NCBI GenBank assembly: GCA_947471745.1
Contig: CANJKZ010000927.1
Location: 1,124,501 to 1,188,500 of the forward strand
DNA: 64,000 nucleotides
From: Closterium sp. Naga37s-1
Lineage: Eukaryota > Streptophyta > Zygnematophyceae > Desmidiales > Closteriaceae
Reading direction: 5' to 3'
Notes under the pieces: generated by a model
What the model was told of the DNA's origin: nothing
Seen by the model: only the letters and a program-made list of their open reading frames with translations
The model's database searches: none
Part shown: positions 12,946 through 21,416 of the stretch, one piece after another
Numbering within the stretch: position 1 is the stretch's first letter
How the letters are laid out: each line of letters starts with the position of its first letter
Translations under genes and position numbers: made by a program

Positions 12946-15900
12946 TCAAGAGGAGAGCAAGTGAGGCAAGACAGGTACAAGACCCAGCTGAGTGCAGAAG
13001 CGCTGATGGTCACAAGGCGCAAGTGCCTTGGTGAACACATCAGCAGTGTTGGCCTCAGAGGCCACGTACGCAAGTCGCAACTGACCACGCTGCTGCAGCT
13101 CACGAGCAAGAAAGTAACGGAGAGCAATGTGCTTCGTTCTGTGCTCCAAGCGCTGCTCTCGACACAAGGCCAGCATGGCCTTGTTGTCTACGTACAGCAC
13201 TGGAGGAGAACGAGGCGGCTCTCCAAGGTCAGTCAGCAGGTAGGTGAGCCAGCGAAGCTCCTGTGCAGCCATGGCCCCGGCGTAGATCTCAGCCTCACAA
13301 CTGGAGCCGAGAACAGAGGACGAGCGTGTAGCCCGCCACGAGACAGAGCCGGAACCAAGACTGAAGGTGTAACCCTGCGACGACCGCTGCGTAGCCTGGT
13401 CGTCAGCCCAAGAAGCGTCCGCGTGCCCAGTGAGGACCACTGGACTCCGCCCTCCAAGCACTAGCCCCTTGCCCGACGTACTGCACAAGTAGCGCAACAC
13501 CCTCTTCGCTGCAGCCATGTGCTCTGGTCGGTGTCTCCCAGGAGCAACATAGCGTGCAAGAATGCTAAGAGAGTATGCAAGGTCAGGTCGTGTGCAGGTC
13601 ATCAGGTACATGAGGCAACCAACAAGCTCTGGGTACGGGCCACTCGACTCTACGGACTCATCCGAAGGCAGAGCTGAGAGCGAGTGGCGAGTAGACAGAG
13701 GAGTGGCCTGAGGCGAGGAGTACGTAAAGCCGAAGCGCTGAAGGACCTGCTGCACCATGTGTGACTGAGTCAAGGTAATGGTGCGGCGTGCTCTGTCCCG
13801 AGTGATCTGCAAGCCAAGGTAGCTGCGCAGTTCACCCAGGTCTGTGCACGTGTGTCTCTTCTGCAGCTCGGACTTCACGTAGGCTAGTCCAGCAGTGTCA
13901 GCTGTGGCAAAGACCAAGTCGTCGACGTACACGAGGATGTAGAACGGCGGCAAAGAAGTGTCGGTGCGCAGAAACAACGACGGGTCAGCAGTAGAGGGAG
14001 CAAACCCAAGAGCCGCAAGCGTAGTCCTCAGTGTGTCGTGCCACTCACGCGGTGCCTGGCGGAGACCGTAGACTGGCCGTCGGAGGCTCCACTGGGTGCC
14101 AGGAGGGAAAGTCCCAGTGAAGCCAGGTGGACGGCGCAGCCAGATCTCCTCGTGCAGGCTACCCTGCAAGAAAGCAGTGCTGAAGTCAAGAGAGTGGAGC
14201 TCGTAGTCGCGCTGAGCGGCTATGTGCAGTAGCACCCGAAGAGTGGTCATCTTCGGGGTGGGAGAGAAGGTCTGAAAGTAGTCAACTCCCTGCCGCTGAC
14301 TGAAGCCACGAGCGACGTACCGCGCCTTGAAGACAGGTGGAGAGCCCGGCGGCCGCTTCACCCTGAAGATCCACATGCCACTGACGATGTTCGCCCCAGG
14401 AGGGGGAACCGCGTCAACGTAGGTGCCTGTGGACTTCCAGGACGCCATCTCTGCATCCATAGCTGCCTGCCACTGAGAGGAGTAGGGACCCTCTACGGCC
14501 TCCGCGTAAGAGCGCGGAGTCGGGATGTCTAGTGCATCCGGGTCTCCCTCAGGGGCAAGTAGTACGGACGCGAGATGAGGTGAAGTAGCAGCCAGACACT
14601 GGAACTCCTCCTGCCTGTCCTCAAGGACGTCCGTGCCAAGAGCACACTCACCCCCGACGGACGGAGGACAGACAGACGCAGACTCAGCAACAAGACCGGC
14701 AGCGTAGTCTAGACGACAGCGAGCAGCAAAGTCGACGAGCTCAGCAACAAGCGCAGACGCAGCAGTGGACTCAAAAGAGGGGTCAGTGACGACAGTAGCA
14801 AGGAGACGTGTGACAGTAGGACTAGCAGCACGAAGAGAGTCGGACTCTGGGTCGGTAAGTGCAGGAAGGGAGGACTCAGGAGGAGAAGGCAAAGGGGCAC
14901 GCAGAGGAGCAGTGGACGGACGCAAAGACATCCGGTGCGTGCCAGGGACAGGAGGAGGACGCTGACGCGAACCGCGACCACTAGCGCGAGCAGCACGAAC
15001 AGGCGACGCAGGACGAGACGCAGGCTCACGACGCTCAGCAAGACCTCCAGTGGGACCAGTATAAGGAGAGGGAGCAGGAAGTGGGGAGGCGGGCTCTAAC
15101 TGGGACTGTGACTGAACAGGCGGTGGACACGCTGCAGGAGGAGAAAGACCAAGAACCTGCTGTAGGAGGGGAACGAAGTACGGCCGAGGCCGCGCGGCGA
15201 CTCCAGACACAGCAGGGACAGCACCCTCAGCAGCAGCACCAGCGCCAACCGTACCTCCAGCGGGAGGACCTCCAGCAGCACCAGCAGCACCCGCAGCAGG
15301 ACCACCGCTAGGAAGGACAGCAGCAGTCTCAGCACCAACACCCGCAGCAGCTCCAGCTCCAGGCGAACCCGAAGGCCCAGCAGCTCCGGGACCAGCGGCA
15401 CAAGTACCCTCAGCAGCCGAAGGAGCTCCAGCTCCAGCAGTACGTCTCCAGCGGCGAGCAAACCACTCGCGCAGCTCCTGTGGAGAGAGGGGCTCTCGCC
15501 GAGGCGAAGCACCCGGAGAACCGCCAGGTCCCGCACCGCCAGACACCACAAGGGGAGGTCCAGTGGCCGCAGGCTCCGCAACTCCAGGCTCAGCAGCTCC
15601 AGACGCAGCACCCCCTGGCTCAGCACCCCCAGTCACAGCACCCCCAGGCTCAGCACCCCCAGACTCCGCACCCCCAGGCTCAGCACCCCCAGTCGCAGTA
15701 CCCCCAGGCTCAGCACCCCCAGACTCAGCACCCCCAGGCTCAGCACCCCCAGGCTCAGCACCCACGCGCGTAGCACCCCCAGAGTCAGCACCCCCAGGCT
15801 CAGCACCCGCAGCAGGACCAGAGTCACCAGCAACCTCGACCGGCTCGACTGCGTCTACCTGGGACACACCTGAAGGGGCAGGACCCTGAGGGGGAAGGGG

Positions 15901-18864
15901 GTCTACCGGGGGGGGACCTGGCACAAGGAAGTGCGGTGGCGGGGGGAGGGAAGGAGTGCGGTAGGGGAAGAGGCGGTAGAAGGGGACTGACTCGTCGAAC
16001 GTGACGTCCTGGGAGGACAGAACACGACGAGAGGAGGGGTGGTAGAACTGCCACCCTGGGGCGTCAGGGGGGAAGCCGAGGAAGACACAGGGAGCAGCAC
16101 GAGGGGACAGCTTGTCCGCAGACAAGTCGCGGACAAACGCCCGAGATCCCCAGACGCGGAACGCAGACGCATCGCCGACCTTCCCCGTCCACAGCAGAGC
16201 TGGGGAGGTCTCCGGCCGGGAGACCCTGGGGTGAAGGTTGATCTGATGCGCCGCGTACCGAACCGCAAACGGCCACAGAAAATGGGGGGCAGCCGCATGC
16301 ATCATGGACGTACGAGCGACGTCCATGACCATGCCAATGCGGCGCTCAGCAATCCCATTTTGCTGTGGAGAGTCCGTAAGCGTAAAGGTCTGGCGGATGC
16401 CTCGTGCACGACAGTAGGCTCGCAGAAGGCCAGAGGAGAACTCTCCACCTCGGTCAGAGTGCAGACGCAGAACAGGAAAGTCCGAGCCGAAGCTCCTCCT
16501 GAGCTGGAGACGAGCTGCGCGGATCCAGTCGATCAACACCTCAGTGACATCACCCTTGCTGCGCAAGGGGAAGACTGTGGTGTAACGCGAATAGTCGTCA
16601 ACCACCAGCAGGAAGTAGCGCTCGTGACCCTGCCCACGGACGCGGGCCGGGCCCCACACGTCCATGTGAAGCGTCTGCAGAGGAGCCTCTGTCGGGGGAA
16701 ACTGGGAGGAGTGAGGGGCAGCCCGGAGCCGCCCCTCGACACAGGGGACACAGGAAGGTCCGGGTCCCGAAGGAAGGGGAGGGAGAGACCGGGGAAGACC
16801 AGAGACAAGGACACGGGAAGCCATGCCCCGAAGACGAGGCAAGGAGGGGTGGCCAAGACGGTGGTGCCACAGGAGAGTCTCCTGAGACAGGCGGCGACAC
16901 GAGCAGGGGGCAGACTCAGGACCAGACCTGGACGCAGCAGCAAACACCTGACCCGACGCAGCTACCTGGCCAGACGCAGGGACAGGAGGAGACTCAGTGG
17001 TCAGGGTGTAGAGACTCGACCCCGGCCGACGCGAAAACGTGGCCAGGTGTTGGCCTGTGCGGGCGTCCGAGCAGTGGGTCACCCGCTGACTCGCAGGAGT
17101 AAACTGGTGAACCCCCGCATCCTGCAGGTCAGCACCACTCACCAAGTTCGTCGAGAACGAGGGGAGGTACAGACCAGACAAGGTGCCCGAGGGGGCAGCC
17201 GGACACGGGAGGACAGTGGAGAAGTGAGAGAGGACAGGACCCCCAGAGGGGTCAGCCAGGGAGACTGCAACCGGCCGGCCAAGCGGCGTGAGTGTGGTGC
17301 GGTCTCGAAAGAAGGAGCGAGAAGCCCCTGAGTCAAGCGTGAAGGTGAGGGAGGCCGAAGCCGACGCAGTACCTGAGAGCGCAGCCTCACCAGTACCTGA
17401 GAGTGCAGACGCACTGGCACCTAGAGCAGCAGCCGCAGAAGTACCTAGCGCAGCAGTACCAATGCCCGGGTCGGGCGGGAAACACCGGTAACAGTCACCC
17501 TCCTCACTAATAGTCACAGCATACATGGCAGCAAGGATAGCATCAAAGTCAAAATCAAAGATAGCTACGCCAGCCCTAGACAGCTCTCTCCAACGGGGAA
17601 TCTCACTAGCCTCGGGGAACTGTTGACGCCAAGCGTCCGTCAGGCGGCCAAAGCAGCGCTGGGTGGGGTGGGCACCCCCACACTGCTCACCCGCGCGGTC
17701 GCCGGAACGAAGGACGTAGGTGCACGGACCAAAAACCCCACCCCGCTGACGCTGCGTGTACCACTCACGGAGCTGCTGGGGCGGGGGGATGTCCCGCGAA
17801 CGCTGCTGCTGCTGCTGCTGCTGCTGACGCTGGCCACCACCAGAGCCGCTACGCTGCGGGGCACCACCCCGACCAGCTCCACCCCCTCCGCCACCGCCGC
17901 CTCCACCTCCACCACCACCGCTGCCTCCGCTCCCACCGCTGCCGCCACCACCGCCTCCTCCTCCGCTGCTGCCACCGCCACCACCGCCCCCGCCACCACT
18001 CCCACCGCCACTCCCACTCCCTCCGCCGCCTCCACCGCCACCTCCACCGCCCCCTCCAGTTCCACCCGCGCCCTTGCCCCCCTTGCCCCTGCCAGGGCGG
18101 CGTCTCCCGCTAGGGGCAGACGCCGCGCAGACCGACTCAAGACCAAGCAGGTCGGCAGCAGCAGCAGAGGCAACAGAGGGCAGCAGGGGGGAAGGAGAAC
18201 ACCCCTCAAAGATGGGGGTGCGAGGGTCACCACGAGAGGCTCCTACAGCGACGATGCTCTTCTCCGCCGCCAGGAGGGACTTCTCGAGGAGATCGACAGT
18301 GAGAGTGGTGGGACAGACTGAGAGGAAGTGGTCCCTGACTACGTGAAGGGAGTCAGGGAGGCGTGTGACTATGTAATAGAGAGTGATGTACATGGGGGGG
18401 GGGTTCTTGGCGCAGAACTCAGCAGGAAGGGCGGCGCGGTAGCGAGTGTCACTAATGCGGAGGTGCGTAATGAGGTCAGCGACAGTGGGAAAGACAGCAA
18501 GGTCAGGAAAGAGGTACGGTAGCATGAGGCGGCTCAGGGCAGCAGTGGCAGGGGAAGAGTAGCGCGCAACTACAGCGTCGTACAAGGTCTGAGCACTCTT
18601 GTACTGACTAAAGTGCGCGCGCTCAGTGGTAGGCAGGTGGCGACGCACAGCAAGACGTGCAGCAGCATCGCGGGTGGCCCACTGAGAGCGAACAGTGGGG
18701 TCAGCATCAGCAGCAGGGGCAGGAGAGGCGCCAGAGGTGAGGTCAAAGAGGGAAAGACCGTCCGTCCTATCGCACTGTAAGAACAGCTGCAGGTCGTCGA
18801 CCCAGACCTCAAAGTCAATGGCTCGACCCTCAGCGTCAAAAGCAAGGACACTAGGGGTAGCCAT
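12946..18864 (-). CDS. copia-3 gag-pol polyprotein, intact
   Basis: A continuous frame reaches upstream to 18906. I prefer the ATG at 18864 (MATPSVLAFD), which matches copia-4 and copia-5. Counting residues from 18906, the order is gag (about 15-230), a Gly-rich linker (about 275-370), QQLREWY (near 385), a CX13CX3HX4C knuckle, protease DSGASRSFFRD (near 524), integrase HHCC (near 680-730) and DDE (near 755, 818 and 850), and a low-complexity linker with a second motif QELREWF. RT with YVDDLVF (near 1660) and RNase H (HADASW near 1828, EAEIYAG near 1872) follow. All expected catalytic motifs are present. The 10-base C run encoding part of NPPPMY is in frame here. The product would assemble particles, cut itself, copy the RNA and integrate the cDNA. 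Confidence 0.95.
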   Translation of the reverse strand: MATPSVLAFDAEGRAIDFEVWVDDLQLFLQCDRTDGLSLFDLTSGASPAPAADADPTVRSQWATRDAAARLAVRRHLPTTERAHFSQYKSAQTLYDAVVARYSSPATAALSRLMLPYLFPDLAVFPTVADLITHLRISDTRYRAALPAEFCAKNPPPMYITLYYIVTRLPDSLHVVRDHFLSVCPTTLTVDLLEKSLLAAEKSIVAVGASRGDPRTPIFEGCSPSPLLPSVASAAAADLLGLESVCAASAPSGRRRPGRGKGGKGAGGTGGGGGGGGGGGGGSGSGGGSGGGGGGGGGSSGGGGGGGGSGGSGGSGGGGGGGGGGGGGGAGRGGAPQRSGSGGGQRQQQQQQQQRSRDIPPPQQLREWYTQRQRGGVFGPCTYVLRSGDRAGEQCGGAHPTQRCFGRLTDAWRQQFPEASEIPRWRELSRAGVAIFDFDFDAILAAMYAVTISEEGDCYRCFPPDPGIGTAALGTSAAAALGASASALSGTGEAALSGTASASASLTFTLDSGASRSFFRDRTTLTPLGRPVAVSLADPSGGPVLSHFSTVLPCPAAPSGTLSGLYLPSFSTNLVSGADLQDAGVHQFTPASQRVTHCSDARTGQHLATFSRRPGSSLYTLTTESPPVPASGQVAASGQVFAAASRSGPESAPCSCRRLSQETLLWHHRLGHPSLPRLRGMASRVLVSGLPRSLPPLPSGPGPSCVPCVEGRLRAAPHSSQFPPTEAPLQTLHMDVWGPARVRGQGHERYFLLVVDDYSRYTTVFPLRSKGDVTEVLIDWIRAARLQLRRSFGSDFPVLRLHSDRGGEFSSGLLRAYCRARGIRQTFTLTDSPQQNGIAERRIGMVMDVARTSMMHAAAPHFLWPFAVRYAAHQINLHPRVSRPETSPALLWTGKVGDASAFRVWGSRAFVRDLSADKLSPRAAPCVFLGFPPDAPGWQFYHPSSRRVLSSQDVTFDESVPFYRLFPYRTPSLPPPPHFLVPGPPPVDPLPPQGPAPSGVSQVDAVEPVEVAGDSGPAAGAEPGGADSGGATRVGAEPGGAEPGGAESGGAEPGGTATGGAEPGGAESGGAEPGGAVTGGAEPGGAASGAAEPGVAEPAATGPPLVVSGGAGPGGSPGASPRREPLSPQELREWFARRWRRTAGAGAPSAAEGTCAAGPGAAGPSGSPGAGAAAGVGAETAAVLPSGGPAAGAAGAAGGPPAGGTVGAGAAAEGAVPAVSGVAARPRPYFVPLLQQVLGLSPPAACPPPVQSQSQLEPASPLPAPSPYTGPTGGLAERREPASRPASPVRAARASGRGSRQRPPPVPGTHRMSLRPSTAPLRAPLPSPPESSLPALTDPESDSLRAASPTVTRLLATVVTDPSFESTAASALVAELVDFAARCRLDYAAGLVAESASVCPPSVGGECALGTDVLEDRQEEFQCLAATSPHLASVLLAPEGDPDALDIPTPRSYAEAVEGPYSSQWQAAMDAEMASWKSTGTYVDAVPPPGANIVSGMWIFRVKRPPGSPPVFKARYVARGFSQRQGVDYFQTFSPTPKMTTLRVLLHIAAQRDYELHSLDFSTAFLQGSLHEEIWLRRPPGFTGTFPPGTQWSLRRPVYGLRQAPREWHDTLRTTLAALGFAPSTADPSLFLRTDTSLPPFYILVYVDDLVFATADTAGLAYVKSELQKRHTCTDLGELRSYLGLQITRDRARRTITLTQSHMVQQVLQRFGFTYSSPQATPLSTRHSLSALPSDESVESSGPYPELVGCLMYLMTCTRPDLAYSLSILARYVAPGRHRPEHMAAAKRVLRYLCSTSGKGLVLGGRSPVVLTGHADASWADDQATQRSSQGYTFSLGSGSVSWRATRSSSVLGSSCEAEIYAGAMAAQELRWLTYLLTDLGEPPRSPPVLYVDNKAMLALCREQRLEHRTKHIALRYFLARELQQRGQLRLAYVASEANTADVFTKALAPCDHQRFCTQLGLVPVLPHLLSS

Positions 18865-19744
18865 GACGACGACAGTGTAGCAGTGCAAGCAGTAGGGGAG
18901 GGGCACGCAGTAACAGTGGTGCTGTGCTCACCAGGCAGGGCAGGTCGGGCGGCTCGGCAATAGGGCGGCCCGGCGGCTGGGCGGCTCGGCGGCTCGGCTG
19001 CTGGGCGGCTCGGCTCCCGGGCGGCTCGGCGGCAGGGCGGCTCGGCGGCAGGGCGGCTCGGCGGCTCGGCTCCCGGGCGACTCGGCGGCAGGGCGGCTCG
19101 GCAACAGGGCGGCTCGGCTCCCGGGCGGCTCGGCTGCTGGGCGGCTCGGCGGCAGGGCGGCTCGGCGGTCGTAGGCGGCGGGGCCGGTGAGGATAGGCGG
19201 CGGGGCCGGTGAGGATAGGCGGCTGGGCCGCGAAGTGGGGCGGCGGGGCCGCGTAGGTGAGGGCGGCGAGGCCGCGAAGGCAAGGGCGGCGAGGCCGCGT
19301 AGGTGAGGGCGGCGGGGCCGCGAAGTGAGGCGGCGGGGCCGCGTAGGCAAGGGCGGCGAGGCCGCGACGTGAAGGCGGCGAGGCCGCGAAGGCAAGGGCG
19401 GCGAGGCCGCGTAGGTGAGGGCGGCTGGGCCGCGAAGTGAGGGCGGCGGGGCCGCGAAGGTGAGGGCGGCGGGGCCGCGTAGGCAAGGGCGGCGAGGCCG
19501 CGTAGGTGAGGGCGGCGGGGCCGCGAAGTGAGGGCGGCGGGGCCGCAACGTGAGGGCGGCGGGGCCGCGCAGGTGAGGGCGGCGGGGCCGCGTAGGCAAG
19601 GGCGGCGAGGCCGCGACGTGAGGGCGGCGGGGCCGCGACGTGAGGGCGGTGGGGCCGCGTAGGTGAGGGCGGCGCAACGGGCCGCTAGGGGCGACACGGA
19701 GGGTCGCTAAAAAAAAAAAGAAAGCGCGCCTCGGGGCGCGCTTC
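18865..19744 (-). repeat. copia-3 leader minisatellites
   Basis: There are two tandem blocks. 18951 to about 19170 is built of GGCGGCTCGGCGGC-like words, and about 19170-19675 of a roughly 22-bp unit like GGGCGGCGGGGCCGCGAAG. Neither strand gives a recognisable protein despite long open frames. Confidence 0.85.
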
Positions 19745-19791
19745 GGTGGGCCCTAGAAACAGTCCCTAGGAGGGGACCTGCTCTGATTCCA
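19745..19791 (-). promoter_or_regulatory. copia-3 primer-binding site and GGGCCCACC box
   Basis: On the minus strand TGGAATCAGAGC begins at 19791, directly after the LTR, and GGGCCCACC occupies 19753-19745, 26 nt downstream. The box is followed by a GCGCGCC-rich inverted repeat. Confidence 0.8.
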
Positions 19792-19926
19792 TGAGAAAAG
19801 GAGAAAGCGAATGAATGAACTATGAATGAAGTGAGTACATATAGGAAACCCTAATTGGGTTGTACCCCCTATGGGATACCCCACTATAGCCTACACAACA
19901 GCATAAGCTATATATATGTTCTGACA
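19792..19926 (-). repeat. copia-3 5' LTR
   Basis: A 135-bp LTR that I find identical to the copy at 12604-12738. The CGGCG target duplication follows at 19927-19931. Confidence 0.95.
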
Positions 19927-20191
19927 CGGCGGGCTCTGCTTAGGCTGCGCGCGGGCGGCTTAAGGGGGCGCGCGGGCTCTACGTGGGCTACGCGGGCGAC
20001 GCGGACCGGCGCGCGGCTCTGCAGCAGTGGCGCGCGCTAAAAATCAGAGACGCGCGCGCTAGAAACCGAGGCGCGCGCGAGAAAAAATAAGTGACGCGCG
20101 CTGCCGCCGAGGCGCGCGCGAGCAGTAGGCAAGGCAGGCAGTTTGGTGGGCCCGATTCGTAGGTCGTAGAGATCTCCTGCTCTAGTTACCA
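19927..20191 (-). promoter_or_regulatory. copia-1 leader, distal piece, with primer-binding site and GGGCCCACC box
   Basis: On the minus strand the piece starts at 20191 with TGGTAACTAGAGC, a one-base-longer variant of the usual PBS. GGGCCCACC follows at 20153-20145. GCGCGC-rich repeats then run to the copia-3 insertion site. Confidence 0.75.
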
Positions 20192-20334
20192 TGTTAAGAA
20201 CCTAAGGCAAGAATGAGTGAATTAGGTGAAGGCTAGGGTACAAGACTAGGGTATCGAGAAAGTTTGTGTACCCCCTAGTGCTAACCCCCATACAGCCTAG
20301 ATAACCTAAACAAGCATATATATATAATTTGACA
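20192..20334 (-). repeat. copia-1 5' LTR
   Basis: A 143-bp LTR. On the minus strand it begins TGTCAAATTATATATATATG and ends in TTAACA next to the primer-binding site. No partner LTR lies in the window, so this copy also marks the right edge of the copia-1 insertion. Confidence 0.85.
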
Positions 20335-20743
20335 TCGAGTGGATTTACTGCAGTGACGTGGCCCGTGGGGAGAAAACGTGGGCGCAGTTTCGGACAGATC
20401 TCATCAAAATATTCAAGCCAATAAATTCGACGTACATGGCGCGGCAACAGATTCATTGACACAAGCAACTCGCGAATGTAGCACTGTACACGCAGTAGAT
20501 GGAGCAACTTTTCAATCGCATCACCGACCTGATTGAAGGCGAGAAAATCCGAGCGTACTCCGAAGGGTTGAAAGAGATTCGCCGGCAGGTCATCGCCGCA
20601 AACTACAGTAGCTACCGCGACATCGTACGTGCAGCCAAACGATACGACGCGTTGACGCGTGGTCAACCCGAAACACGATGCTACGGGCCGAACCATACAT
20701 TTGGCACGGAGCGATCGGCACCCCCCACGTTCGCCAGCGAGGA
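20335..20743 (+). pseudogene. Ty3/gypsy-like gag fragment
   Basis: Translation in the frame of the ATG at 20499 gives a helical gag-like segment, containing ITDLIEGEKIRAYSEGLK and a following RAAKRYDAL. It extends upstream to about 20400 with two in-frame stops. The pattern resembles the retrotransposon gag domain of gypsy elements. No protease, RT or LTR accompanies it. It is cut on the left by copia-1 and on the right by a TRIM-type LTR. The family call comes from sequence character only. Confidence 0.6.
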
Positions 20744-20872
20744 TGTCTGAATCCCAGCCACTAACCATTGGGATAAAAGGGCTTGGTTATATAGCGGGTG
20801 AATGCGCCCATAACCCCCAGGCCAACATGCCTGTAACCTTTCCCTATGATTAATCGGGGATCATCAGGGGAG
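20744..20872 (+). repeat. Degenerate solo LTR of the TRIM family
   Basis: The segment begins TGTCTGAATCCCAGCCACTA and follows the 138-bp LTR of the TRIM at 46706-47050 for most of its length, but the right end is lost. It interrupts the gypsy gag fragment. Confidence 0.8.
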
Positions 20873-21416
20873 GCGTGCTGCTGCTGGTTGGGTGCGAGTT
20901 GCTGGTAAGGGGCGTGTGCGTGCCGCTGAAGGTGAAAGGACTCTGGTATGTACTAGGGTTTCGATTCGGGTCTTACACTAAACATCGGTACACCATTTTT
21001 AAAGCCTGGGTCAGCATGGTAATTTTCAAGTTATGTGGTTTTGAAATAGTGTTTGCGAAACTTTGAAAACAAAAATTTCGGCAAAGTCAGTGTAGCGAAA
21101 AAGGGATTGACTGGGGGAAAAGGGGTCTCACCAACCATTGTCGCATGACGATTGCCTGACATCGCAAGAGTTTTTTCAAAACAAGTAGGGTAACCCTATT
21201 TTTGGCGACTTCAAGTTCAAGAATCTTGAATTCGAAAATTGCCATGCTGTACTCGGGCTATAATTGTTCAGGCCATACTTGGCATTTGGAATGTCACATG
21301 TTCAACGCCTTTGACATTTTGTTGTACACTCAATGCATTGTAAAGGTACAAAATTCTACAGGTCTAGTAGATACTACCGTTATCAATTATCAAAATTTGG
21401 ATCAGTTTTGTGTCCA
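20873..21416. other. Intergenic, 3' flank of HCF136
   Basis: AT-richer sequence with no convincing ORF or repeat. It should contain the HCF136 3' UTR next to the stop codon at 21417-21419. I could not pick a clear polyadenylation signal. Confidence 0.5.

Larger units (their letters stand above)
12604..19926 (-). mobile_element. copia-3: complete, apparently recent Ty1/copia retrotransposon
   Basis: Two 135-bp LTRs (12604-12738 and 19792-19926) appear identical by eye, and the element is flanked by a perfect CGGCG duplication (12599-12603 and 19927-19931). It has a primer-binding site, a 0.93-kb leader and a single uninterrupted gag-pol frame. Identical LTRs and an unbroken ORF indicate recent insertion, so it is one of the two best candidates here for an autonomous element. 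Confidence 0.97.
675..20334 (-). mobile_element. copia-1: outer Ty1/copia retrotransposon, 3'-truncated, carrying two nested elements
   Basis: A minus-strand copia element. Its 5' LTR is at 20192-20334 and its gag-pol remnant at 675-4982. The leader between them is cut into 4983-5149, 12401-12603 and 19927-20191 by copia-2 and copia-3. The 3' part (RT, RNase H, 3' LTR) is absent because pol stops against repeat R at 675. It must be the oldest of the three nested elements. The assignment of the LTR to this coding region rests on strand, order and the continuous GC-rich leader pieces rather than on a second LTR. Confidence 0.8.

Noticed and set aside
18570-19697. 375-codon Ala/Pro-rich minus frame
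   Set aside because: It joins the copia-3 leader repeat to gag in the wrong frame. The true gag frame overlaps it.
20335-20743. Possible host gene near HCF136
   Set aside because: Two in-frame stops and a gypsy gag-like peptide indicate a retrotransposon fragment.
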